64,000 bases of DNA from Candidatus Merdivicinus faecavium (GTDB lineage Bacteria; Bacillota; Clostridia; Oscillospirales; Ruminococcaceae), in contig DVKD01000032.1 of assembly GCA_018716285.1 (NCBI GenBank), positions 62,001 through 126,000 on the forward strand. Direction: 5' to 3'. The translations under genes and the position numbers were made by a program. The notes under the pieces were generated by a model. The model saw nothing but the letters and a program-made list of their open reading frames with translations, ran no database searches and was not told where the DNA came from. Positions 25,012 through 32,974 of the stretch are shown in pieces. Position 1 is the first letter of the stretch; each line of letters begins with the position of its first letter.

Positions 25012-25026
25012 GTCATGTCTTTTGAA

Positions 25027-25818
25027 TTATCCCAGCGCGACGTCGAGCAGCATCATCACGACAAAGCCCGCCATGACGCTCATGGTGCCGAGGTTGGAGT
25101 GCTCGCCCAGGTGGGCCTCCGGGATGAGCTCCTCGACGACGACATACATCATCGCCCCCGCCGCAAAGGCGAGCAGCCAGGGCATGACCGGCTCAAGCGT
25201 CCCAGCCGCCAGGACGACCAGCACCCCGAAGATGAGCTCCACAACCCCCGAAAAGCTGCCGTAGAGGAAGGCCTTTGTCCGCGAAAAGCCCTCCTGCCTG
25301 AGCGGCAGCGAGAGGGCCGCCCCTTCCGGGAAATTCTGGATGCCCATCCCGACTGCCAGCGCGCCGGCCGCCGCGAGGGCCCCCTCCTCCGCGCCGTGCT
25401 GGGCGGCGAGGGCAAAGCTCAGGCCGACCGCCATCCCCTCGGGGATGTTGTGCAGGGTGACGGCGGTGAAGAGCATCGTCGTCCGCTTCCAGGAGGCGGA
25501 CACCCCCTCCGGCTCCTTCGCGTCCGGGTGGAGGTGCGGCATGACCGTGTCGAGCCCCCACAGGAAGAAGACGCCGAGCAGAAACCCGCCCACCGCGGGG
25601 AGCAGCCCGGAGCCTCCCGCAGCTTCCGCCTCCTCAATGGCGGGGATGAGCAGGCTCCAGACCGACGCGGCCGTCATCACCCCGGCGGCAAAGCCGAGAA
25701 AGGCCCGCTGCGCGGTCGGATTGACCGACCCGCGGAAGAAAAAGACGAGCGACGCGCCCAGAGCGGTCATGAAAAAGGTAAAGCCGGTCCCGGCGGCGGC
25801 ATATAAAACGGCGGTCAC
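25027..25818 (-). CDS. ZIP family divalent metal transporter
   Basis: A 263-residue membrane protein with about eight transmembrane segments. ZIP metal-site motifs are present: LHNIPEGMAVGL (TM4) and QNFPEGAALSLPL (TM5), plus VVEELIPEAH near the C terminus; a His-containing loop PHLHPD lies between TM3 and TM4. Family members (ZupT/GufA type) import Zn2+, Fe2+ or Mn2+. The GTG at 25818 is chosen: GGGGGG lies 5-6 bases upstream, and it overlaps the stop of a 28-codon ORF (GTGA), suggesting coupling. A TTG at 25824 is less likely. Confidence 0.9.
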   Translation of the reverse strand: MTAVLYAAAGTGFTFFMTALGASLVFFFRGSVNPTAQRAFLGFAAGVMTAASVWSLLIPAIEEAEAAGGSGLLPAVGGFLLGVFFLWGLDTVMPHLHPDAKEPEGVSASWKRTTMLFTAVTLHNIPEGMAVGLSFALAAQHGAEEGALAAAGALAVGMGIQNFPEGAALSLPLRQEGFSRTKAFLYGSFSGVVELIFGVLVVLAAGTLEPVMPWLLAFAAGAMMYVVVEELIPEAHLGEHSNLGTMSVMAGFVVMMLLDVALG

Positions 25819-25901
25819 CGGCAATCCCCCCTTTCCGCGGGATTCTCCCGGCTTGCCGGGCAGGAACGGGATTCTTCGTGATATTTCCCCTCAAGGGTCA
25901 T
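25815..25901 (-). CDS. 28-residue small ORF coupled to the ZIP transporter
   Basis: ATG 25901 follows a perfect AAGGAGG at 8 bases, and the frame runs 28 codons to a TGA that overlaps the GTG start of the ZIP gene. The peptide is charged and contains one His and two Cys (KYHEESRSCP ... GDCR), so metal contact is conceivable. It may be a translational regulator rather than a functional protein. No relatives are recognised. Confidence 0.55.
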   Translation of the reverse strand: MTLEGKYHEESRSCPASRENPAERGDCR

Positions 25902-25924
25902 AGGGAAGACCTCCTTTTTTGAAA

Positions 25925-26004
25925 AATTCCCCGCCCGGATGCGGGCGGCAGAGAGGCGTTTCCCCTCTGCTCCCAGTATAAGGCAGAGCCGCCGGCGTTG
26001 TCAA
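25925..26004 (-). promoter_or_regulatory. ZIP promoter and structured leader
   Basis: Minus strand: TTGACA (25999-26004), 18-base spacer, TATACT (25975-25980). The leader then forms a GCAGAGG/CCTCTCTGC-type hairpin followed by CCGCCCG-CATC-CGGGCGG and GGAATTTTT, which looks like an intrinsic attenuator in front of the small ORF. A metal-responsive role is inference. Confidence 0.6.
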
Positions 26005-26033
26005 GCGGCGCATCCGGGGGATGGTGCCCTTCC

Positions 26034-28283
26034 TTACGCCCGCTCCTCCGCCGAGGTGATCTCCCAGCTCTCCAGGCAGCCGCCGCGCCAGCGGATCTCG
26101 ACGCTGTGGCCGCCGCGGAGCCGCAGGCCGCGCAGATGGCCGCTCTGCCAGGAAGCGGGGAGGGCGGGCAGCGGAACGGGGCGGCCGCGGTGGCTCTGGA
26201 CGAGCATCTCGGCGATGCCGGCGGCCGCGCCGAAGTTGCCGTCGATCTGGAAGGGCGGGTGGGCGCCCAAAAGGTTCGGGTAGCTCCCGCCGCCAAAGCT
26301 CGTTTCGGCCGTCTCGACAGGGGCCAGCTGCCGGCGGATGAGGCGGAGGCAGTTCTCCCCCTCCCCGAGCCGCGCCCAGAGGCAGATCTTCCAGGCGAGG
26401 CTCCAGCCGGTCCCCTCAAAGCCGCGGCCGAGGAGCGACTTCCGGCAGGCTTCGGCCAGCTCCGGCGCGTCCTCCGGGGTGATGAGCCCCGCGGGATACA
26501 GCCCGTAGAGGTGGGAGAGGTGGCGGTGATCCGGCTCCGCCTCCTCAAGCGGCTCATGCCACTCGAGCAGCCGGCCGTCCTCCCCCACCCGGAAGGGCGG
26601 GAGCTTCTGGAGCACTTCTTGAATCGGCGCGGTCAGCTCGTCGGTGATGCCGAGGGCCCGCTGGGCGGCCAGGCAGTTTTCAAACAGCTCGCGGATGATG
26701 GCGGTGTCCATCGTCGGGGACTGGTCGAGGGAGAAGGCCTCGCCGCCCTTTTTGTACCGGTTTTCCGGGGAAATGGAGTACATGGTCACCAGTTCCCCCG
26801 CCCCGTTTTCCGTGAGAAAATCGAGGTAGAAGGCCGCCGCGCCGGCCATGACGGGGTACGCCTTCTCCCGCAGGTAGCCAAGGTCCCGGCTGAAGCGGTA
26901 GTGCTCCCAGAGCGGCTCGCAAAGCCAGCCCGAGCCGAGCGGCCAGGGAGCGTAGCCCATGCTGAACACCCTGCGCTCCGGATCGCCGACCGGGGCGGTG
27001 TGCGCCCAGATGTCGGAATTGTGGTGGGCGACCCAGCCCCGCGCCCCGTAGTGAATCCGCGCAGTCTCCGCGCCGCGCGCGGCCAGGGCCTGCATCCACT
27101 CGACGAGCGGCTCTGCGCACTCGGGGAGGGCGCAGGTTTCCGCCAGCCAGTAGTTCATCTGGGTGTTGATGTTGATGGTGTAGTTGCTGCTCCAGGGGGC
27201 GCGCAGGTGGGGGTTCCAGATGCCCTGGAGGTTGGCCGGGGCGCTGCCCGGGCGGGAGCTGCTGATGAGTAGGTAGCGGCCGTACTGGAAAAGGAGGGCG
27301 TAAAGCCCCGGGTCGTCGGCCCCCTCGCTGACGGCGCGGAGCCGCGCGAGGGTGGTCTTCTCCTCGAGGGCCGGATTGTGCCCGAGGTCGAGCTCCACCC
27401 GGTCAAAGAGGGCGGAAAAATCGGTGATATGGGCAAAGTAAAGCCGGCGGTAGCGTCCCTCCGACGCCGCGAGCGCCTCGGAGAGCCGCGCCTTTTCATC
27501 CCCGTCCGGCATCTTCCCAAAGCCCATGAAGCTCGTGCCGACGCAGAGGCGGAAGGTCACCGCGTCCGCCCCCCGGACGGTGAGCCTTTCCCCTTCGGCG
27601 CACACCGCACCCCCCTCGGCCTCGGCGCTGAGCGCGGCGGCGAAGCGGACGGTCTTGGAGACCTCCGGCGGGTCGTAGACAATGGGCTCCGCGCAGTCGT
27701 AATAGATGGGCCTTGCCTCGCGCGGGCAGTCGCCGTCCAGGCGCAGCATCCCGTCCCGCGCGTAAACGCGGCTGCGCAGCGGGCTTTGCAGCGAGGCCTC
27801 CGCCGTCACGCAGCCGGGGCGGTCCGCCTCGACCCGCACAAAGAGCGCCCGCGCGGGATAGGAGGCGAAGACGGTGCGGGTATAGCGCACGCCGCCTGCC
27901 GTAAAGCGGGTGGTCTGGACGCCGGTGCGGAGGTCGAGCGCGCGGCGGTAGCCGCTGACCTCCCCTTTTTCGGGCATGGCGAGGGTGAGGTCCCCGAGCG
28001 GGAGGTAGCCCTCCGTCCATTCGCCGAGGAGAAACCGGTTGGCAAGCGCTTCCGCCTCGCCGGTTTTCCCGGCCGCGACGAGGGCGCGCACTTCTTCTAA
28101 ATGTGTGCGCGATTCCGGGTTATTTTTGTCCTTCGGGTAGCCCGACCAGAGGGTGTCCTCATTGAGGGCCAGCCGTTCGGACCAGGTCCCTCCAAAAACC
28201 ATCGCGCCGATATGGCCGTTGCCGACGGGAAGGGCCTCCTCCCAGACGCGGGCGGGCAGGTCGTACCAGAGTTCTTGCTTCAT
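26034..28283 (-). CDS. Glycoside hydrolase family 95 (alpha-L-fucosidase/galactosidase type)
   Basis: A 749-residue enzyme without signal peptide, so probably cytoplasmic. It shows GH95 features: N-terminal beta domain starting ELWYDLPARVWEEALPVGNGHIGA (abridged: the ALPVGNGHIGAMVFGG motif), ALNEDTLWSGYP, then the alpha/alpha barrel with NLQGIWNPHLRAPW, INTQMNYWLAE and ISPENRYK, and a C-terminal region with ANLLGAHPPFQIDGNFG-like sequence (NLLGAHPPFQIDGNFGA). GH95 enzymes are inverting and usually remove alpha-1,2-fucose or galactose from host glycans or xyloglucan. ATG 28283 follows AAAGGA. Confidence 0.9.
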   Translation of the reverse strand: MKQELWYDLPARVWEEALPVGNGHIGAMVFGGTWSERLALNEDTLWSGYPKDKNNPESRTHLEEVRALVAAGKTGEAEALANRFLLGEWTEGYLPLGDLTLAMPEKGEVSGYRRALDLRTGVQTTRFTAGGVRYTRTVFASYPARALFVRVEADRPGCVTAEASLQSPLRSRVYARDGMLRLDGDCPREARPIYYDCAEPIVYDPPEVSKTVRFAAALSAEAEGGAVCAEGERLTVRGADAVTFRLCVGTSFMGFGKMPDGDEKARLSEALAASEGRYRRLYFAHITDFSALFDRVELDLGHNPALEEKTTLARLRAVSEGADDPGLYALLFQYGRYLLISSSRPGSAPANLQGIWNPHLRAPWSSNYTININTQMNYWLAETCALPECAEPLVEWMQALAARGAETARIHYGARGWVAHHNSDIWAHTAPVGDPERRVFSMGYAPWPLGSGWLCEPLWEHYRFSRDLGYLREKAYPVMAGAAAFYLDFLTENGAGELVTMYSISPENRYKKGGEAFSLDQSPTMDTAIIRELFENCLAAQRALGITDELTAPIQEVLQKLPPFRVGEDGRLLEWHEPLEEAEPDHRHLSHLYGLYPAGLITPEDAPELAEACRKSLLGRGFEGTGWSLAWKICLWARLGEGENCLRLIRRQLAPVETAETSFGGGSYPNLLGAHPPFQIDGNFGAAAGIAEMLVQSHRGRPVPLPALPASWQSGHLRGLRLRGGHSVEIRWRGGCLESWEITSAEERA

Positions 28284-28297
28284 ATACGTCAATCCTT

Positions 28298-28408
28298 TCA
28301 GAGTAATGGGCAGGAAAAAGGCTGTATGCCAGCAATGCATACAGCCAGAGCGGCCATAACGGCCAGAATCAGGGAAAAGGAAAGGAGCTGCCATCCATAT
28401 CGTATCAT
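28298..28408 (-). CDS. Possible 36-residue single-span membrane protein
   Basis: A frame of 36 codons between the isomerase and GH95 genes encodes a single hydrophobic helix (SFSLILAVMAALAVCIAG) and ends 15 bases before the GH95 start. GGGGA lies close to the ATG, closer than ideal. The stretch also contains a hairpin GGCTGTATG/CATACAGCC. It is either a small membrane protein or a fortuitous frame. Confidence 0.3.
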   Translation of the reverse strand: MIRYGWQLLSFSLILAVMAALAVCIAGIQPFSCPLL

Positions 28409-28439
28409 ATTCCCCATAAAAAAATTGTCGGAAACAGGG

Positions 28440-29237
28440 TCAATCCACAAGGATTTCCCGCAAAATTCTGCCGGCGTCCCGGATCTCGGACTCGAAGGAG
28501 GCTTTCGCCCCGCCCTCGATGGAGACCGTCCCGTCGTAGCCGGCCGCGCGGAGGGCGGCAAAGAGGCGGCGCTGCTCCTCCCGGTTTTCCTCCCGGGGGA
28601 TGCAGCGGTCGCCGCAGTTGGCGGTATGCACATGCCGGAGCATCCGTTTTGCCGAGAGAAGGTCGAGCAGATCCTCGCGGTTGCGCCGGATGTGGTAGTA
28701 ATCGGCCAGCAGCCGGATGTGGGGACGATTTGTCTCCTCGGCCAGCCAGAACCCATCCATGACCGTGTTGAGGGTGTTGCACTCGGCCACACAGAGCGGC
28801 TCAATGGCGATGCTGATGTCAAAATCCTCACAGTAAGTTTCGGCCAGCCGCAAAAAGCTCACAAGCTGGCTGCGGGCAAGCTCCTTCGGGAAACCGGGCG
28901 GGGTGCGCCGGGCGGCTCCGCTGCCGAAGACGATGGTCTCCGCGCCGAAGGCGCTGACAGCCGGGAAAGCCTTTTCCAAAAAGCGGCGCGCCTTCCCCAG
29001 ATCTGCCTCCGGGCCGACAAGGGGGATGCTGCCCGGGATAAAGCCGTTCATCACCCGGCAGGGCAGGCCTTCCTCTCTGGTAAAACGGACGGCTTCCGCA
29101 AGCTGCCCGGGCGTAAGGGCGGCGCAGGCCTGCACCCCATATTCCACATAATCAAAACCGGCCTCCCGGATCCGCAGGACCTTCCCGCGGGATTCCGCGT
29201 CGATGGGGACCGGCGTACAGCAGCCGATCTGGATCAT
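28440..29237 (-). CDS. Sugar phosphate isomerase/epimerase family protein (TIM barrel)
   Basis: A 265-residue xylose-isomerase-like TIM barrel (AP_endonuc_2, PF01261). Metal-site residues are suggested by SIAIEPLCVAECNTLN (Glu), RLLADYYHIRR (Asp/His), LRHVHTANCGDRC (His) and the C-terminal VSIEGG (Glu). These proteins isomerise or epimerise keto-sugars, sugar phosphates or inositols; the substrate is not predictable. It lies upstream of the GH95 gene in the same orientation, with about 150 bases between. Confidence 0.8.
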   Translation of the reverse strand: MIQIGCCTPVPIDAESRGKVLRIREAGFDYVEYGVQACAALTPGQLAEAVRFTREEGLPCRVMNGFIPGSIPLVGPEADLGKARRFLEKAFPAVSAFGAETIVFGSGAARRTPPGFPKELARSQLVSFLRLAETYCEDFDISIAIEPLCVAECNTLNTVMDGFWLAEETNRPHIRLLADYYHIRRNREDLLDLLSAKRMLRHVHTANCGDRCIPREENREEQRRLFAALRAAGYDGTVSIEGGAKASFESEIRDAGRILREILVD

Positions 29238-29302
29238 CTCACCGCCCCCTTCCGAAACAAAGTTTTTTCTATTCTAGCATATTTTCGCAGAAAATAATAG
29301 CG

Positions 29303-29331
29303 AAAAACCGGCCAATCATTTTGCGGTTTTT
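29303..29331. terminator. Terminator behind the acetyltransferase gene
   Basis: AAAAACCG/CGGTTTTT arms around a 13-base loop, overlapping the stop codon of the minus-strand acetyltransferase gene. Confidence 0.6.
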
Positions 29332-29825
29332 CAGCTGTTTTCCACAAACCTTTCCTCCTGCTGCATCCAGAGAAAGACAATCGGGCTGCCGTAAGCAGAC
29401 GCCTGCTCCTCCCGCAGGATGCGGAAGCCGGCCCGCAGATACGCGCGCAGCGCCCGGTCATTTCCGCGGATCACCCGCAGCAGGACCGGACCGCCGTATC
29501 CGTAGCGCGCCCTGCCGAAATCGACGCAGCGGCGGGTATAGGCCGCGCCGCTGCCCTGGCCGGTGCAGTCCGGGCGAAGGCCCAGGCCGATCTCCATCCG
29601 GCCCGCGGCGTCAAAGCGGTATGTAAAAAAGCCCACCATCTGCCCCTGCCGGTCGACAACGGCAAACCAGCGGTCAAGCTCCGACAGGATCACCGCGCGC
29701 TCCCGCTCCCGGTACGCGGGCGGGATATTGTAGAGGGTGTAGGGGGCGGGATACTCCCAGCAAAGGTATTCGGCAGCCTGCCCGGGGGTCATGGGCAGGA
29801 CGCGGCAGCCGGATAGCTCCATCAT
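29331..29825 (-). CDS. GNAT family N-acetyltransferase
   Basis: A 164-residue GNAT protein. The acetyl-CoA-binding loop is recognisable in GLGLRPDCTGQGSGAAYTRR (about 92-111), followed by LLRVIRGNDRALRAYLRAGF, the usual motif B. The N terminus (LTPGQAAEYLCWEYPAPY) resembles GNATs of unknown substrate common in Clostridia. The start overlaps the stop of the 44-residue membrane protein (ATGA). Confidence 0.8.
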   Translation of the reverse strand: MMELSGCRVLPMTPGQAAEYLCWEYPAPYTLYNIPPAYRERERAVILSELDRWFAVVDRQGQMVGFFTYRFDAAGRMEIGLGLRPDCTGQGSGAAYTRRCVDFGRARYGYGGPVLLRVIRGNDRALRAYLRAGFRILREEQASAYGSPIVFLWMQQEERFVENS

Positions 29826-29956
29826 TCCCCGCCCTTCCCGGGTTTACCGGGGTCCTCCGGCTCGCCGGACGCAAGCGCCATCCGGACAATGTCGCGCAGC
29901 AGCAGCACGCAGACCACGAGGCAGCCGAGCTTAAAAAGCAGGTTGAGAAATTTCAT
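29822..29956 (-). CDS. 44-residue single-span membrane protein
   Basis: ATG 29956 has AAAGGAG at a good distance; the frame encodes a hydrophobic helix (LLFKLGCLVVCVLLL, about residues 6-20) and a charged Gly/Pro-rich tail, and its TGA overlaps the ATG of the acetyltransferase. Clean ribosome site, coupling and composition argue that it is a real gene. Function unknown. Confidence 0.6.
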   Translation of the reverse strand: MKFLNLLFKLGCLVVCVLLLRDIVRMALASGEPEDPGKPGKGGE

Positions 29957-29971
29957 GTCAAGGCGCTCCTT

Positions 29972-30757
29972 TCACAGAAAATAGCGGTTTTCCTTCCGCT
30001 GGGCGAGGCGTTTGGTGAAGGCCGCGGCGAATTCCAGGTAGGCGGGGTCGTCCATCCGCCTGGCGCCGGCCGGGCAGAGGCGGACGCAGCGGAAGCAGGA
30101 GATGCAGCGCGCCGGGTCGGCCGCAAAGCCCTTCTCCGGGTCAATGGCGCCCTCCGGGCATTCCCGGGCGCAGAGGCCGCAGCCGGTGCAGTTTTCCGCG
30201 GCGCGGGGGAAAAACTTTCCGCCGCTGCCGCCATCCTTATAGGGGAAGTTCCCGGGGATAGCCGGGGCGGAGAGGTCCCCGGCGGCGAGCTTGCGGGCGG
30301 CCTGTTCGGCGAAGGCCCGGTCCTCGGCGAGGTCGCCGGCGTTTGGGCGGCCCTTCTGGATCTCGCCGTAGGTGTGCTCGCCGACCAGCGCCGCGGCGGC
30401 GACGGGCCGGAAGCCCTGCTCCTCTGCAAGGTCGGCAAGCTCGCGCAGCGCGTCGTCAAAATCGCGGTTTCCGTAGGTGACGGTGACGATGCAGGGGGTG
30501 CCCTCCCCTTTCAGGCGGCGGAAGCGCTCCGCCGCGCCGCGGTAGATCCGGCCGCCGTAGACCGGCGCGCCGAAGACGACAAGCTCTCCCGGGCCGAAGT
30601 GCGTGCGGGCGGGCGCCGCGTCAAAGCGGGTGAGGTCCATCGTCTGCCGCGCGCTTTTCAGCGCGGAGCTCAGGGCGTCCGCAACGGCCTCCGCCCCGCG
30701 TTTTGAGGTCCCGGTGGCGGAAAAGTAAACAGCTGTGACGGTTTCCAGTGGTGTCAT
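29972..30757 (-). CDS. EFR1 family flavodoxin-ferredoxin fusion
   Basis: A 261-residue protein of the EFR1 type. Residues 1-150 form a flavodoxin domain (VYFSATGTSKRGAEAVAD phosphate loop, VFGAPVYGGRI); residues about 185-240 hold two 4Fe-4S clusters, CTGCGLCARECPEGA and CISCFRCVRLCPAGA. Such proteins carry electrons in anaerobes. ATG 30757 is preferred to the ATG two codons earlier, because AAGGAG then lies 8 rather than 2 bases away. It heads an operon with the small membrane protein and the acetyltransferase. Confidence 0.88.
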   Translation of the reverse strand: MTPLETVTAVYFSATGTSKRGAEAVADALSSALKSARQTMDLTRFDAAPARTHFGPGELVVFGAPVYGGRIYRGAAERFRRLKGEGTPCIVTVTYGNRDFDDALRELADLAEEQGFRPVAAAALVGEHTYGEIQKGRPNAGDLAEDRAFAEQAARKLAAGDLSAPAIPGNFPYKDGGSGGKFFPRAAENCTGCGLCARECPEGAIDPEKGFAADPARCISCFRCVRLCPAGARRMDDPAYLEFAAAFTKRLAQRKENRYFL

Positions 30758-30954
30758 ATTCATCTCTCCTTATGATTGGCACGGCATAAAATGCCCCGCA
30801 GCCGGGGCAGATTTCTCTTCTATCTTACTATAATTTCGCCAGATGCGCAATAGTTTTTACCAAAATTGCCTCGTTTTCCCCCGGGCGCGGCGGAAACGGT
30901 AATAAAGCTGAATTGTGACCAACAAAAACTAAACACAAACCCTGAAAAATATTG

Positions 30955-30960
30955 TATAAT
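30955..30960 (+). promoter_or_regulatory. -10 box of the sugar kinase operon
   Basis: Perfect TATAAT 52 bases before the kinase ATG; the -35 at 17 bases (AACACA) is poor, consistent with activator control. Confidence 0.55.
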
Positions 30961-31012
30961 AGGGTCAATGGAAAATCCATACAAGCGATCAGAATGTACG
31001 GAGGTTTTATCT

Positions 31013-32125
31013 ATGATTCATGTGTCAACGCCCAGCCGCATCTGCCTGTTCGGCGAGCATCAGGACTACCTGGGCCTGGAGGTCATCGCCTCCGCCATCA
31101 ACCTGCATTTCACCGCCAAGGCGGAGCCCCGCCCCGATTCCATCCTGCACATCCGCATCCGGGACAAATCCATCTCCGAGCTCGGCGCGCAGAACACCGA
31201 GGGCAAGTACGAGGAATACACCATCGACACCGCCGCGGAACTGGTCTACGAAAACAAGCGCGATTACTTCAAATCCATTGTGAACGTCCTCAAAAAGGCC
31301 GGCTTTGCGGTCGGCGGCGCGGAGGTCACCCTCGACTCCGAGATCCCGATCGGCAAGGGGATGTGCTCCTCCACCACGATGGTCCTCGTCCTGACAACCG
31401 CCCTCGCAGCCCTGTCCGACCGCAAGCGTGCGGAGGACGCGATGGAGATGGCCCTCTTAGCCTGGAAGGCGGAGGTCGAGGAATTTGACGAGCCCGGCGG
31501 CATGATGGACCACTACGCCTCGGCGCTGGGCGGCCTCGTCCACCTCGATTTCTCGACCGGCAAGGCGGTCCCCACCCCCCTGCATCTCGACCTCGACGGC
31601 TGCTTCATCCTCTTTGACTCCCTCCAGGACAAGGACACCATCAAGGTCCTCGGCGACTCCAAATATCCCACCCAGGAGGCGCTAAAGCAGCTCGGCCGGT
31701 ACGGCATCTCCTCCATCCGGGATTTCTACAACGACCCCTCGCTCGAGAAATATGTGGACACCCTCGACGAATTCCACCAGCGCAAGGTCCGCGCCAACAT
31801 CGACAACTACCGCATCCAGCGGGAAGCCCTCGCCCTCATCCAGGACGGCAAAATGACCAGCGAAAAGCTGGGTGAACTCTTAAACCGCCACCAGGCAAAC
31901 CTCCGCGACGGCCTGCAGATTTCCACCCCGGCCATCGACCGCATCCTCGAGACCGCCATCGCAAACGGCGCCTACGGCGGCAAGTTCAACGGCTCCGGCG
32001 GCGGCGGATGCCTCTACTGCTACGCCCCGCTCGACAAGGCGGACGGCATCGTCGCGGCCGTCAACGCCATCGGCTACCCGGCCATGATCCTCCGCATGGA
32101 CAAGGGCCTCACCATCACCGACTGA
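31013..32125 (+). CDS. GHMP-family sugar 1-kinase (galactokinase-like)
   Basis: A 370-residue kinase; ATG 31013 follows GGAGG. N-terminal substrate motif SRICLFGEHQDYLGLEV resembles the galactokinase signature (G-E-H-T-D-Y), ATP loop PIGKGMCSSTTMVLVLT corresponds to P-x3-G-L-x-S-S-A, and the C terminus has KFNGSGGGGCLYCY. Galactokinase, N-acetylhexosamine 1-kinase, arabinokinase and fucokinase share these motifs, so the sugar is uncertain. It should make a sugar 1-phosphate, fitting the nucleotidyltransferase and phosphohexomutase genes behind it and the fucosidase at the operon end. Confidence 0.85.
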   Translation: MIHVSTPSRICLFGEHQDYLGLEVIASAINLHFTAKAEPRPDSILHIRIRDKSISELGAQNTEGKYEEYTIDTAAELVYENKRDYFKSIVNVLKKAGFAVGGAEVTLDSEIPIGKGMCSSTTMVLVLTTALAALSDRKRAEDAMEMALLAWKAEVEEFDEPGGMMDHYASALGGLVHLDFSTGKAVPTPLHLDLDGCFILFDSLQDKDTIKVLGDSKYPTQEALKQLGRYGISSIRDFYNDPSLEKYVDTLDEFHQRKVRANIDNYRIQREALALIQDGKMTSEKLGELLNRHQANLRDGLQISTPAIDRILETAIANGAYGGKFNGSGGGGCLYCYAPLDKADGIVAAVNAIGYPAMILRMDKGLTITD

Positions 32126-32152
32126 TTTTTTTGCAATAAAGGAGAGTTCATC

Positions 32153-32890
32153 ATGAAAGCAATCATCCTCGCCGCCGGCAAAGGCAAACGCCTCCACTCC
32201 GAACAGTTCACCGCCCCCAAGGTCCTGCGGGAGGCCAACGGCCGCCCCCTGCTCGCCTACGTCGTCGACAACCTGTCCTTCATCCCGGACAAAAAGGACA
32301 TCATCATCGTCGCTGGCTTCCGCAAGGAGATGGTCATGGAGGCCTTCCCGGACGGCTACACCTTCGCCGTCCAGGAAGAGCAGCTCGGCACCGGCCACGC
32401 CGTCAACTGCGCCCGCGAGGCGATCGGCGACTACGACGGCCCCGTCCTCGTCTGCTACGGCGACATGCCCCTCTTTAAGAAGGAAACCTACGAAAACCTC
32501 GTCCGCATCCACTCCGACGAGGGCAACGACTGCACCATTCTCACCGGCATCTCCAACCGCGGCCTCGCCTACGGCCGGATCATCCGGGACGAGGACGGAA
32601 ATTTCACCGGCGTCGTCGAGGACAAGGACTGCACCCCCGAGCAGAAGAAGATCAACGAGCTGAACGTCGGCATCTACGTCTTTGACAGCAAAAAGCTCTT
32701 CTCCTGCCTGGGCGAGCTCAAAAACTCCAACGCGCAGGGCGAATACTACCTGACCGACGTCCCCTCCATCATGATGAGCAAGGGCTACCAGATCGGCACC
32801 TACACCACCCGCGACGACACCGAGATCCTCGGCGTCAACACCCCCGAAGAGCTCGCCCTCTGCGAGGAGATCCTCGCCGCTAAGGCATAA
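32153..32890 (+). CDS. Sugar-1-phosphate nucleotidyltransferase
   Basis: A 245-residue single-domain nucleotidyltransferase similar to the N-terminal domain of GlmU: nucleotide motif ILAAGKGKRLHSEQFTAPKVL (abridged: AAGKGKRLHS ... PKVL), QLGTGHAVNCARE, VLVCYGDMPL (metal Asp), GLAYGRIIRD and ELNVGIYVF. It lacks the GlmU beta-helix acetyltransferase part, so it is not the essential cell-wall enzyme. It should form an NDP-sugar from the kinase product. GGAG precedes the ATG, 27 bases after the kinase gene. Confidence 0.85.
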   Translation: MKAIILAAGKGKRLHSEQFTAPKVLREANGRPLLAYVVDNLSFIPDKKDIIIVAGFRKEMVMEAFPDGYTFAVQEEQLGTGHAVNCAREAIGDYDGPVLVCYGDMPLFKKETYENLVRIHSDEGNDCTILTGISNRGLAYGRIIRDEDGNFTGVVEDKDCTPEQKKINELNVGIYVFDSKKLFSCLGELKNSNAQGEYYLTDVPSIMMSKGYQIGTYTTRDDTEILGVNTPEELALCEEILAAKA

Positions 32891-32974
32891 CGCACAAAAA
32901 CCGGGCGGATCCCCCAGGGGCTCCGCCTGCCGTCCATTTCAGAAAAACCTATTGTCAAGAAAAGGAGCGTCATT

